From positions 1 to 61,047 of the forward strand of contig JAIUMA010000015.1 in assembly GCA_022565795.1 (NCBI GenBank): a stretch of 61,047 nucleotides of DNA, given 5' to 3'. Under the pieces are notes generated by a model that made no database searches, was not told the DNA's origin, and saw only the letters and a program-made list of their open reading frames with translations. Source of the stretch: Balneolia bacterium (lineage in GTDB: Bacteria > Bacteroidota > Rhodothermia > Balneolales > Cyclonatronaceae). Below, piece by piece: positions 18,079-27,101 of this stretch. Within the stretch, counting starts at the first letter, position 1, and every line of letters starts with the position of its first letter. The position numbers and the translations under genes were made by a program.

Positions 18079-19167
18079 TTAGTTTTCTACAAAATCGGCA
18101 ATGCGTACATCCATATTGGGGCGCAGTTGAAGCATACCTGTAGTCAGCAGGGTATCGCCCGGACTCAGGCCGTCAGTTACGTGTACGCGTCGTTCAGTTC
18201 TGATGCCGAGCTCAACCTGTCTGCGCTGGGCCTTGCCATCTTCATACACAAACACGCTCTGTCCGCCCATCTCAGGAATAATGGCTTCTGACGGTACCAG
18301 CAACGCATCAGCAACGGAACGCATCGCAATTTGGACCTCAACAAACGCGCCGGGCAGAATAAGCTGATCTTCGTTGCTTGCAATTCCACGGAGCCTGAGG
18401 GTGCGCGTATCCTGCTCGATACGCGGTTGAATGGCGTAAACGCTACCTTCATACTCCTGCTGTGAACCCTCACGGCGAAAGTTAAAACTCTGATTGCGGG
18501 TTACCAGACCGGAGTAGCGCTCCGGAATCGAAAAGTCCACCTTAACAGGGTTGACCTTCTGGATTTCTGCGATGTATGATGAAGGGGTTATATAACTTCC
18601 TGTGCTCACGCTGCGCAGACCAATTATTCCATCAAACGGAGCGCGGATTTCGGTTTGCTCGATACGCGCGTTGATCAGCTGGATTTCAGCCTCGATAACA
18701 TTCAGTTCGTTGAGTGCTACGTCGTATTCAGCCTGTGCTGTTGCGTTTCTTTCTATCAGGCTGGCGAGGCGCTCTTCACGAAGTTTGGCTAAATTCCGGC
18801 GATATTCAGCACGGCGAAGCTCTGCCTGCAGCTCCGAGTCGTTTATTTTAACCAAAAGATCTCCTTCAGAAACCACATCACCTTCACGAAAATAGAGAGC
18901 GGTTACACGACCCGATACTTCAGGCCGAAGCACCACGTCTTCATCGGCCAAAACGGTTCCGGTAGCCCTGATGCTGTTATCAAAACTCTGCGGCTCAAGC
19001 ACCATAGCTCGCACGGCAAGGCGACGGTCATTCTGCTGCTGCTGCGGCTGCTGAGCATTGATTTCCGCAGAATTTGAACCGGGACCGGATATTCTCGGGA
19101 TGATAATCATTGATACAATAAGTACAACAACTGCACCGATGATAATGTATTTTAGCTTAGACGACAT
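18079..19167 (-). CDS. RND efflux periplasmic adaptor
   Basis: A 362-residue membrane-fusion protein. One N-terminal anchor (about 5-24) is followed by a Gln-rich linker (QQPQQQQN at about 40-47). Then come the lipoyl half with VTALYFREGDVVSEGDLLVK (about 88-107), a helical hairpin (about 110-170), the second lipoyl half IRAPFDGIIGLRSVSTG, a beta-barrel domain and a membrane-proximal domain ending LRPNMDVRI. It is first in a two-gene operon with the RND permease at 14950. The 273-bp gap to the divergent cca gene holds no promoter that I can identify with confidence on either strand. Confidence 0.92.
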   Translation of the reverse strand: MSSKLKYIIIGAVVVLIVSMIIIPRISGPGSNSAEINAQQPQQQQNDRRLAVRAMVLEPQSFDNSIRATGTVLADEDVVLRPEVSGRVTALYFREGDVVSEGDLLVKINDSELQAELRRAEYRRNLAKLREERLASLIERNATAQAEYDVALNELNVIEAEIQLINARIEQTEIRAPFDGIIGLRSVSTGSYITPSSYIAEIQKVNPVKVDFSIPERYSGLVTRNQSFNFRREGSQQEYEGSVYAIQPRIEQDTRTLRLRGIASNEDQLILPGAFVEVQIAMRSVADALLVPSEAIIPEMGGQSVFVYEDGKAQRRQVELGIRTERRVHVTDGLSPGDTLLTTGMLQLRPNMDVRIADFVEN

Positions 19168-19440
19168 AAAGATTGAGTTATCAGATATGGTTTAAAGGCG
19201 TAAGAATTTAGTTTTGAAGCGCTTATTCTTCGAACGCTTGTGTAAACAACAAAGATGGGAAGTTTGTTAGAAATCCGTTGTAAAAAGATGTAGGTCGCCT
19301 CTAATGTCCTTTACATACCAGCACGAAAACTGGTGAAGCTAACTTTCACTTCATTAGCCGTATGCGCTTCATTATACATCTTGATTATCGTATCTTAAAC
19401 TGCACTTAACGTATTCACAAACCCTCTCGTCATTTACGAT

Positions 19441-20859
19441 TTGAACCGTATTACCGCAGAACAAAAGAAGATTTTTTCAATTGTATCGAAAGCCGGCGCT
19501 GCATGCTCACAGCCGGTATATGTAGTCGGAGGTTTTGTACGCGACCACTATCTCGGCCGCCAAAAAGATGAACGTGAAGCCGATATCGACTTTGTGACCG
19601 TAGGTTCCGGCATTGACCTGGCAATGGAGGTCGCACGGCTGCTTAAAACAACCAACGTATCCGTTTTTCGCCACTTCGGTACTGCTCATATACGCCACAG
19701 AAATTTCGACCTCGAATTTGTAGGGGCCCGCACCGAAAGCTACGACCGCAACAGCCGTAAGCCCGTTGTTGAGGACGGCACCTTAGAAGACGATCAAAAA
19801 CGACGCGATTTCACCATTAACGCCATGTCATGGTCGCTTAATGAAATGAACTACATGGAGTTGATCGACCCGTTTGGGGGTATGGCCGACCTCGAAAAGG
19901 GAATCATCCGTACGCCTCTCGAGCCAGAACAAACCTACGACGATGATCCGCTAAGGATGATGCGCGCCGTTCGTTTTGCGACTCAGCTTCAGTTTCAGAT
20001 TGAACATTCGAGTTATGAGGCCATCAAAAAAATGGCCGAACGGCTATCGATTATTTCTCAGGAACGCATCATCGATGAACTAAATAAGATCGTGCTGTCG
20101 CCGGTTCCTTCGATTGGCTTCAAATTGCTTTTTCATACCGGGCTGCTGGAGCAATTTTTTCCGGAGATGGTAAATCTTTACGGAGTTCGCGAGGTCGACG
20201 GGGTGCGCCATAAAGACAACTTCTGGCATACACTTCAGGTACTGGATAACATTAGCGAGCACACCGACGATTTGTGGCTTCGCTGGGCGGCCATTATGCA
20301 CGACATTGCCAAACCGGCAACTCAAAAGTTCTCCAAACAGCACGGATGGACGTTTCATGGTCATGATGCCGTGGGAGCCGCAATGACCAAACGCATCTTC
20401 CGGAGACTTGGCCTCCCGCTCGACAGCCGCCTCAAGTATGTTCAAAAGCTTGTTAGGCTTCACCTGCGACCGATCGCTCTGGCCAATGCAGAAGTAACCG
20501 ACAGCGCTGTTCGCCGCCTCATTTTCGAGGCCGGAGACGACGTAGACGACCTGATGACCCTATGCCGTGCCGACATCACCAGTAAAAACGACCGGAAGGT
20601 GCAGCAATATTTGAGCAATTTCGACCGCGTGGAGGAGATGATTAAAATCGTGGAAGAAAAAGACCACGTCAGAAATTTTCAGCCTCCCGTAGACGGGCTC
20701 GAAATTATGGAGCTGCTAAATATGAAGCCCAGCCGTGAAGTTGGGATCATAAAAGATGGCATTCAAAACGCCATTCTGGACGGCATCATACCTAACGAAC
20801 GCGAGGCGGCGCTCGAATATATGTACAAGCTGTACAACGAAAAGTTGAAGCCATCTTAA
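19441..20859 (+). CDS. cca: CCA tRNA nucleotidyltransferase / poly(A) polymerase family with HD domain
   Basis: Adds or repairs the 3' CCA end of tRNAs; in this window the tRNA-Ser gene lacks an encoded CCA, so the activity is needed. The class II nucleotidyltransferase head shows VYVVGGFVRDHYLGR (residues 26-40) and the metal-binding ADIDFV (47-52). The body has RRDFTINAM (about 121-129), DPFGGMADLEKGIIRTP, and DDPLRMMRAVRFATQL. An HD domain follows with FWHTLQVLD and WAAIMHDIAKP. The start is TTG at 19441. At 472 residues it is long for CCA enzymes, as usual for the HD-containing Bacteroidota form. A poly(A) polymerase role cannot be excluded by sequence. Confidence 0.9.
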   Translation: MNRITAEQKKIFSIVSKAGAACSQPVYVVGGFVRDHYLGRQKDEREADIDFVTVGSGIDLAMEVARLLKTTNVSVFRHFGTAHIRHRNFDLEFVGARTESYDRNSRKPVVEDGTLEDDQKRRDFTINAMSWSLNEMNYMELIDPFGGMADLEKGIIRTPLEPEQTYDDDPLRMMRAVRFATQLQFQIEHSSYEAIKKMAERLSIISQERIIDELNKIVLSPVPSIGFKLLFHTGLLEQFFPEMVNLYGVREVDGVRHKDNFWHTLQVLDNISEHTDDLWLRWAAIMHDIAKPATQKFSKQHGWTFHGHDAVGAAMTKRIFRRLGLPLDSRLKYVQKLVRLHLRPIALANAEVTDSAVRRLIFEAGDDVDDLMTLCRADITSKNDRKVQQYLSNFDRVEEMIKIVEEKDHVRNFQPPVDGLEIMELLNMKPSREVGIIKDGIQNAILDGIIPNEREAALEYMYKLYNEKLKPS

Positions 20860-20907
20860 CCCGAATGCTCACTACCTGGCACCATAACCATAGCAACTAA
20901 CCTGAAC

Positions 20908-21780
20908 ATGACGGATACCTTTATTGCCCGATCGTATGCCAAGATAAACCTTGGATTGTTTATTCGGGAGCGCTTGCCAAACGGTTATCATGATATTGAA
21001 ACCGGGTTTGCGTTCATCGATTTAAGCGACCGACTTGAAGTGCGCAAGGCAGACAAAACCACAATTATTTGCAACGATCCCGGCGTGCCGACCGGCAAGG
21101 ACAACCTCATAAACAAGGCGATTCTTGCATTTAACAGAGCATTTGGTACAAGCGGTTATTTCCACATCGATCTGCAGAAGTCTATACCGGCCGGAGCTGG
21201 ACTAGGCGGCGGCAGCAGCAATGCCGCAGTAATGCTGAGGCTTCTCAACCGGATACATGAAAAAAATATCCCGCTCGATGAGCTATGCAAAATTGGTGCT
21301 GCTCTTGGGGCCGATGTCCCGGTTTTCATTCGCTGTGAGACCGCAATCGGAACCGGAACCGGAACAGATTTGGAGTATCTCGACTTCCAGCCCGATTATC
21401 ATATTGTTACGGTTTGGCCCGGAATTCACAGCGATACCCGTGAAGCCTACCAAATGTGCGAACCCGGCGGAGCGCCCGAAGAGCCGCTTTCTCAGATTCT
21501 CACGGAGTACAATCCGGACGAGTGGACATATTTATTACGCAATGATCTTGAGTCGGGTGTTATCCAAATGTACCCCCAGATAGGCAATCTAAAGGACCAA
21601 ATGTATGATATGGGGGCTTTGTACGCGGCCATGAGCGGTAGCGGGAGCTCGGTTTTTGGCATTTTCGATCAGGAAGTTACAGCTCATGAAACGTATCAGT
21701 ACCTGCTGCAACTCGACTACAGGGCAAACCTCACCCCCGCAGGTTTTAAACCAGACCACGGGATTTATCTGAAAGGATAA
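20908..21780 (+). CDS. ispE: 4-diphosphocytidyl-2-C-methyl-D-erythritol kinase
   Basis: A GHMP-family kinase of the MEP isoprenoid pathway; it phosphorylates CDP-ME at the 2-hydroxyl. The 290 residues carry the N-terminal YAKINLGLFIRERLPNGYHD (residues 10-29, containing Lys12), the ATP-binding loop PAGAGLGGGSSNAA (94-107), GADVPVF with the catalytic Asp, and MSGSGSSVFGIF near 246-257. It starts 48 bp after cca on the same strand, so the two may be co-transcribed. The gap to glgP is 69 bp. Confidence 0.95.
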   Translation: MTDTFIARSYAKINLGLFIRERLPNGYHDIETGFAFIDLSDRLEVRKADKTTIICNDPGVPTGKDNLINKAILAFNRAFGTSGYFHIDLQKSIPAGAGLGGGSSNAAVMLRLLNRIHEKNIPLDELCKIGAALGADVPVFIRCETAIGTGTGTDLEYLDFQPDYHIVTVWPGIHSDTREAYQMCEPGGAPEEPLSQILTEYNPDEWTYLLRNDLESGVIQMYPQIGNLKDQMYDMGALYAAMSGSGSSVFGIFDQEVTAHETYQYLLQLDYRANLTPAGFKPDHGIYLKG

Positions 21781-21849
21781 TTTTTTTTCGTAAATTGAAC
21801 ACGCTAATATGGTGTGCGATAACAGATTATAAACCGATAATTTTAAGCT

Positions 21850-24345
21850 ATGAGTAAAAAAGCAAAACCGGATCTACGGACCGGTATGGACGCGGAGTCT
21901 ATTAAAAATGATATTATTAACCACCTCCGCTACACACAGGCAACAGACCTGGACAGTGCTACTGAACGCGAAATATACAAAAGTGTAGTTCTGTCCGTAA
22001 TGGATCGCCTGCACGACAACTGGCTGAAAACCCAGAAAGAGTATCGCGAAAAGAAGACCAAGAAGATTTACTATATCTCTATGGAATTCCTGATTGGCCG
22101 TCTTCTGGACAATGCGCTAATCAATCTTGGCATCGAAGAGCCTATTCGTGAGGCCTGCAAAGAAATCGGATACGACTATGAAGTTATCCGCGATATGGAA
22201 GATGATGCAGCCCTCGGCAACGGAGGCCTCGGTCGCCTGGCCGCATGCTTTCTGGATTCCATGGCCACGCTCGGTCTGGCCGGATACGGTTATGGTATTA
22301 AATACGACTACGGAATTTTCAACCAGCGCATTATTGACGGCTATCAAGTGGAGCGCCCCGACGACTGGCTTCGTTTTGGAACCCCATGGGCCGTTACGCG
22401 CCCAAGCGTGATGTACCCGGTTCGGTTTTATGGCCGCTCAACGCCCTATACCGACGAAAATGGCGTGCTCCGCTTCAAGTGGGAGAATACACAGCATCTG
22501 TATGCGCTCGCCAATGATATCCCGATGCCGGGCTTCAAGAATGGCGTCGTAAACAACCTTCGCCTGTGGAAAGCCACATCACCAAAATCTCTGGATCTTA
22601 CCAGTTTCAATCAGGGTGAATACATCAATGCGGTTCGGGATATTGAGCTGCACGAGAACATCTCCCGCGTACTCTACCCGAACGATAAAGTATTTGTAGG
22701 CCAGGAGCTTCGACTGAAGCAGGAATATTTCCTTGTATCCTCTACTCTGCAGGATATTATTCGTGAGTTTAAGGCTCAGTATGATGATTTCCGAGAGCTT
22801 CCAGAGCGCGTGGCCATACAGTGTAACGACACCCACCCGAATCTTGCTATCCCGGACCTGATGCGAATCCTCATGGACGAAGAAGGCCTCGACTGGGATA
22901 CCGCATGGGATATCACCACCCGTACGCTATCCTACACTAACCACACAGTACTTCCTGAAGCGTTAGAAAAATGGCCCGTTTCGCTGCTCCGTAATTTACT
23001 GCCGCGTCACCTCCAGATTATTTACGAAATCAATAAACGGTTTATCAACAAGGTCCATGAGACCTTTGGTGACGACGTTAATCGGGTGCGCCGGATGTCG
23101 ATCATCAGCGAGGGCGAGCAGCCGTCGGTTCAAATGGCTAACCTTGGAATCGTTGGAACGCATAAAGTTAACGGCGTAGCGGCTCTTCATACGGAGCTCA
23201 TCAAAAAAACGATATTTCGTGATTTCTACGAGCTGTATCCGGAGCGCTTCACCAACAAGACCAACGGCATTACGCCGCGCCGCTGGCTGAAGCAGTGTAA
23301 TCCACCGCTTGCTGATCTTATCGACAGCGAAATCGGTGATTCCTGGATTACCCATCTGAGCGATCTGAAAAAGCTGGATAAAAAAACCGGCGACAAGTCA
23401 TTCATGACAAAGTATCGCGATATCAAGCAGCAAAATAAAGAGCGTCTTGCCGATTACGTTCGTGAGCACTACGGCTACGATCTGAACACAAACGCTATTT
23501 TCGATATCCAAATTAAACGTATCCACGAGTACAAGCGCCAGCTGATGGCTGCGATTCATACCGCAGCGCTCTACAATCGTTTGAAAGCAAATCCTGATCT
23601 CGACATTGCTCCGAGAACGGTCATTTTTGCGGGGAAAGCGGCTCCTGGTTATGCAATGGCGAAGATGTTTATCAAGCTTATCACCAGTATTTCGGAGAAG
23701 ATTAACAACGATCCGGATATGGAAGGCAAGCTTCAGTGCTTCTTCCTGGACAACTACTCGGTAACACTTGCCGAGCAGCTGATTCCGGCGGCAGATCTTT
23801 CCGAGCAAATTTCTACTGCCGGCATGGAGGCTTCAGGAACAGGAAATATGAAGTTCGCCCTCAATGGCGCGATAACCATTGGAACGCTCGATGGCGCTAA
23901 CGTGGAGATTCTGGAAGAGGTTGGTGAAGAAAATATCTTCATTTTCGGCCTCACCGTAGAAGAGGTTGAAGAACTTCGCAGAGCGGGATACTCATCATGG
24001 GATCACTACAATGCCGATGCTGAGCTCAAGCAGGTAATCGATCAGATTCGTGATGGTTTCTTCAGCCCGGACAATCCGTCGCTGTTCCATTCAATCACGA
24101 ACTCACTGCTTGAAAGTAACGATTACTTCCTCGTTATGGCTGACTACCCGGCTTACGCCGAAGCCCAGAAAAAAGTCGAAGCGCTGTACAAAAAGCCGGA
24201 AGAGTGGTTTAAGGTAGCCCTGCACAACACGGCCCGCGTTGGCAAGTTCTCGTCAGACAGAACGATTTCCGACTATGCCACGGACATCTGGGGCTGCGAA
24301 TCACAGCTCAAGGAAGGCCGTGAGTATCAGGGTACGAAAAAATAG
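21850..24345 (+). CDS. glgP: Glycogen/maltodextrin phosphorylase
   Basis: Releases glucose 1-phosphate from alpha-1,4-glucans. At 831 residues it is full-length. It shows the N-terminal YYISMEFLIGRLLDNALINL (about 75-94), ALGNGGLGRLAACFLDS (about 120-136), the NDTHP segment, TNHTVLPEALEKWP, and the PLP site EASGTGNMKFALNGA with the Schiff-base Lys at about 668, then IGTLDGANVEI. It ends at a strong terminator and is followed by an unrelated convergent gene. No glycogen synthase or branching enzyme is nearby, but an isoamylase-N domain protein lies at 32498. Confidence 0.95.
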   Translation: MSKKAKPDLRTGMDAESIKNDIINHLRYTQATDLDSATEREIYKSVVLSVMDRLHDNWLKTQKEYREKKTKKIYYISMEFLIGRLLDNALINLGIEEPIREACKEIGYDYEVIRDMEDDAALGNGGLGRLAACFLDSMATLGLAGYGYGIKYDYGIFNQRIIDGYQVERPDDWLRFGTPWAVTRPSVMYPVRFYGRSTPYTDENGVLRFKWENTQHLYALANDIPMPGFKNGVVNNLRLWKATSPKSLDLTSFNQGEYINAVRDIELHENISRVLYPNDKVFVGQELRLKQEYFLVSSTLQDIIREFKAQYDDFRELPERVAIQCNDTHPNLAIPDLMRILMDEEGLDWDTAWDITTRTLSYTNHTVLPEALEKWPVSLLRNLLPRHLQIIYEINKRFINKVHETFGDDVNRVRRMSIISEGEQPSVQMANLGIVGTHKVNGVAALHTELIKKTIFRDFYELYPERFTNKTNGITPRRWLKQCNPPLADLIDSEIGDSWITHLSDLKKLDKKTGDKSFMTKYRDIKQQNKERLADYVREHYGYDLNTNAIFDIQIKRIHEYKRQLMAAIHTAALYNRLKANPDLDIAPRTVIFAGKAAPGYAMAKMFIKLITSISEKINNDPDMEGKLQCFFLDNYSVTLAEQLIPAADLSEQISTAGMEASGTGNMKFALNGAITIGTLDGANVEILEEVGEENIFIFGLTVEEVEELRRAGYSSWDHYNADAELKQVIDQIRDGFFSPDNPSLFHSITNSLLESNDYFLVMADYPAYAEAQKKVEALYKKPEEWFKVALHNTARVGKFSSDRTISDYATDIWGCESQLKEGREYQGTKK

Positions 24346-24365
24346 TAAAAGCCTGATTTATAATG

Positions 24366-24402
24366 AAAAAGGTCGCTTCCTAAACGGAGGCGACCTTTTT
24401 TT
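24366..24402. terminator. Bidirectional terminator between glgP and the CDF transporter
   Basis: AAAAAGGTCGCTTCC (24366-24380) pairs with GGAGGCGACCTTTTT (24386-24400) over a 5-nt loop with one G-U pair. T tracts lie on both sides, suiting the two convergent genes. Confidence 0.9.
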
Positions 24403-24419
24403 ATGGCCGGAAATTTAGA

Positions 24420-25355
24420 TCAGGCAAAATCATCAAGCCCGGTTCTTTTGTTGGCGCCTTTGAGGATTTTGTGATCCTCATCATGGGCATCGTAGGGCTC
24501 CAGATGCATGGTGATGATGGCGTCGGTTTTCAGTGAGTCGATGATGCGGCGTTCGAGCAGGGTGGCATCTGCGTGTGCTTCATGAAGCGAAATACTGTCT
24601 GAAAACACAAGGTGGAGCTCAACCCAGGTCGTATTCCCGGAGGTTCGGTGCCGCAAGTGATGCCAGTCGATAATCTGACCAGGCAGTTTCTTATTTAACT
24701 CCGCGCGGATTGCTTCATCTGCTTCGGGATTTCTTGTGTCCATGATGCCCTTCACGGAAAACGTAAGCAGTTTCCAAGCCTCCCATGATATGTATCCGGC
24801 GATCAGCAGACTCACGATGATATCGATATAGACCCAGCCTGTGAAGTGAATGAGAACCAGAGCCAAAACAACGCCCCCGCTTGTCCAGACGTCGGTCAAC
24901 GTATGCTTGCCGTTACTTATAGCAATCATATTATTGTGCTTCTTGCCAACTCTAAGCACATAGCTGCCAAGCACAAGATTGATAAGAGCCGCGCCGATAA
25001 GCATCACCATTCCTGTACCCATGTTTTCTATGACCACGCCCGTAATCATGCTTTGTACAGCGTAATAGACAATCGTGATGCCCGCAACTATTATGATAGC
25101 ACCTTCTGCACCAACCGATAAAAGCTCGATTCTCTGATGCCCGTAATGATGGTCATCGTCGGCCGGTTTCAAGCTCAGATAATACCCATAAACCACAAAA
25201 GCCACCGCAAAAATATGAACTACAGACTCCATAGAGTCTGACAGTGCAGCTGATGAACCTGTTACGAAAAAAGCGCTCAGTTTTAGTGCTAATGAAACAC
25301 TGGCGACTACAAGACTTATAATTAGTGCACGCTTAACGGGGTCGGAGGATAACAT
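24420..25355 (-). CDS. Cation diffusion facilitator (CDF) family metal transporter
   Basis: A 311-residue inner-membrane metal/proton antiporter with six helices and a C-terminal cytoplasmic ferredoxin-like domain (about 205-300). The second helix has SDSMESVVH (39-47), where many CDF proteins have a D/H-containing motif. Before the fifth helix it carries KHTLTDVWTS, the HxxxD zinc-site pair. HHYGHQRIELLSV (about 68-80) is the usual loop. The exact metal (Zn, Fe or Mn) is uncertain because the TM2 motif is S-D-S-M-E rather than a standard zinc set. The next gene upstream on the same strand is the magnesium transporter mgtE, but a terminator lies between them. Confidence 0.87.
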   Translation of the reverse strand: MLSSDPVKRALIISLVVASVSLALKLSAFFVTGSSAALSDSMESVVHIFAVAFVVYGYYLSLKPADDDHHYGHQRIELLSVGAEGAIIIVAGITIVYYAVQSMITGVVIENMGTGMVMLIGAALINLVLGSYVLRVGKKHNNMIAISNGKHTLTDVWTSGGVVLALVLIHFTGWVYIDIIVSLLIAGYISWEAWKLLTFSVKGIMDTRNPEADEAIRAELNKKLPGQIIDWHHLRHRTSGNTTWVELHLVFSDSISLHEAHADATLLERRIIDSLKTDAIITMHLEPYDAHDEDHKILKGANKRTGLDDFA

Positions 25356-25432
25356 GAAGCTTTTTAATTAAACACCTGGACTGCTCTGGGCCTTATGTTC
25401 GAACAAAAGGTGAGCCTGTTCTCTAAGATAGA

Positions 25433-25467
25433 TAAAAAGCAGGGACAGCGCATACAAACGCTGCCCC
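25433..25467 (-). terminator. Terminator of mgtE
   Basis: On the minus strand GGGGCAGCG pairs with CGCTGTCCC (one G-U) around an 8-nt loop, followed by TGCTTTTT. It sits just after the mgtE stop at 25475. Confidence 0.75.
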
Positions 25468-25474
25468 AATAATT

Positions 25475-26866
25475 TTAAATACCAATGAACCATGCGACTA
25501 AGTAGAAATACAGCGCAAGTCCTACGAAGTCTTTTATTGTTGTGATGAATGGGTCAGCGCCCGGAGCATGATCAAATCCAAACTTGAGCAGAATGTAAGG
25601 GATCAGGAAACCAAGCAATGTAGCAACCGGTATTACAACCGCAAGCCCCAGACCTACAGCCATACCGATTTCGGGAATATTGTTGGGTGCTCCCTGCCAG
25701 AAATAGGCAACAGCTCCACCAATAAGGCCCAGCATGAGTCCCATAATAGCTCCGATTGAAACCTCCCTGGTGATGTGTTTGAACATTCTGGATGTGTCGA
25801 TATGTCCAAGTGCAAGTCCGCGGGCAAAAATGGTGGACGACTGCGTTCCCACATTTCCACCCATATCCATCAGTACCGGAATGAATACAGCAGCAACAAT
25901 TACTGCTTCGAGTACTTCTTCGTAAAAGTCGATGACACCACCGACGAGAAATCCACCGGCCAGGGTTATGAACAGGAACATCATGCGAAGGCGAATCGGA
26001 TACCAGATGGAGCCATTCAGCAGCTTACTGGAGTTGATGAGATCTTTTTCACGCTCACGGTCGCGATCAGACTGACCGCTGATACCTGCCTTTTGAAGCA
26101 TGGTTTCGGTTGTATCTTCCTCAATAACCTGCATCGCATCATCGAAAGTAACGATACCAACCAGCTTGTCGTCGCCATTGGTTACCGGGACGGCAATAAG
26201 GTCGTTATCTTTCAGAATTTGTGCCGTTTCATGATCCGGATCATCAGCTTTAACAGATACCGCATCAGTGGTCATGATGTCTGTGATCTTCGCACTATGG
26301 TCCGCCACCAGCATGCTTCTGAGTGATACAACACCCTCAAGTTTTCTGTTCTGATCTACTACATAGGCGTAGTAAATGGTTTCCTTATCGGGAGCTACAG
26401 CACGCAGCGTTTCTATCGCCTGATCAATCGTCATATTTTTACTGACCACGGCATAGTCGGTGGTCATGATAGAGCCGGTTGTGCCCTCTTTGTATGATGA
26501 AAGTTTCAGAATATCTTCACGCTCTTCAGCAGCTACTTGCGCAAGGATAGACTTTCTTTTTTCCGGTGAGAAATAGCGAAGAAGGTCAACCCTTTCATCG
26601 TGGGCCATCTTCTCGACTATTTTTTTGATGAAGCTATCAGGCCGCGAAGTCAGCACCCGGAACTGCATCTCTTCGCCCAGCTGCTTTAAGACTTCAATTT
26701 GCTCTTCTTCCTCGATTTGGGCAAAAACCTGAATCTGGCGCTGCTCATCGAGCGTTTCAATATAATCGGCGATAGTGCCGGGGTTTAGCTCCTGAAGCAT
26801 CTGCGCAAGCGACTTAAATTCGCCTGCACGCAGTGCTTTGTTCAGTTCTTTAAAATCCTGAGACAT
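25475..26866 (-). CDS. mgtE: Magnesium transporter MgtE
   Basis: A 463-residue Mg2+ channel, close to the usual length of about 450. The N-terminal superhelical domain spans roughly 15-130 and includes AQMLQELNPGTIADYIETLD. Two CBS domains span about 133-260, with SIMTTDYAVVSKNMTIDQAI and DIMTTDAVSV. Five transmembrane helices follow from about 285 (LRMMFLFITLAGGFLVGGVI) to the end (LALYFYLVAWFIGI), including the pore segment with MDMGGNVGTQSST. The N and CBS domains sense cytosolic Mg2+ and gate the pore. A near-perfect inverted repeat lies 29 bp upstream (26895-26920). I found no M-box. Confidence 0.95.
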   Translation of the reverse strand: MSQDFKELNKALRAGEFKSLAQMLQELNPGTIADYIETLDEQRQIQVFAQIEEEEQIEVLKQLGEEMQFRVLTSRPDSFIKKIVEKMAHDERVDLLRYFSPEKRKSILAQVAAEEREDILKLSSYKEGTTGSIMTTDYAVVSKNMTIDQAIETLRAVAPDKETIYYAYVVDQNRKLEGVVSLRSMLVADHSAKITDIMTTDAVSVKADDPDHETAQILKDNDLIAVPVTNGDDKLVGIVTFDDAMQVIEEDTTETMLQKAGISGQSDRDREREKDLINSSKLLNGSIWYPIRLRMMFLFITLAGGFLVGGVIDFYEEVLEAVIVAAVFIPVLMDMGGNVGTQSSTIFARGLALGHIDTSRMFKHITREVSIGAIMGLMLGLIGGAVAYFWQGAPNNIPEIGMAVGLGLAVVIPVATLLGFLIPYILLKFGFDHAPGADPFITTIKDFVGLALYFYLVAWFIGI

Positions 26867-26894
26867 AATTTGTATGATTTGTTGCCAATAGGAA

Positions 26895-26920
26895 ACAGAT
26901 CATGCAAATCATGAATCTGT
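26895..26920. promoter_or_regulatory. Inverted repeat just upstream of mgtE
   Basis: ACAGATCATG (26895-26904) is complementary to CATGAATCTGT (26910-26920) with a one-base bulge and a 5-nt spacer. It lies 29-54 bp before the mgtE ATG, either as an operator or as a hairpin in the 5' leader. Confidence 0.4.
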
Positions 26921-27018
26921 AACCTACCGGCAGTAGTTAAAAATGCAGTTTTCTTTTAAGGAACCGGCGGTCGCTTTTTCAGTGAATGAAAAGCTTACAG
27001 CCGACTCCGGGAATAAAT

Positions 27019-27055
27019 AAGGTTCGGGGTCCGGGTCCGCAGGGGCTTCCGAACC
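27019..27055 (-). terminator. GC-rich hairpin downstream of the outer-membrane protein gene
   Basis: GGTTCGG (27021-27027) pairs with CCGAACC (27049-27055) around a 21-nt GC-rich interior that can fold further. On the minus strand it is followed by TTATTTATT, not a clean T run. It is probably the terminator of the gene ending at 27102, but this is uncertain. Confidence 0.35.
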
Positions 27056-27101
27056 CTTGCATAAATGTGATTCCATATTTTTTTTTCTTAAATGTTAATA
27101 G

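Noticed and set aside
25775-26326. A 183-residue open frame opposite mgtE
   Set aside because: Antisense to the CBS and membrane region of mgtE, with no signal or motif.
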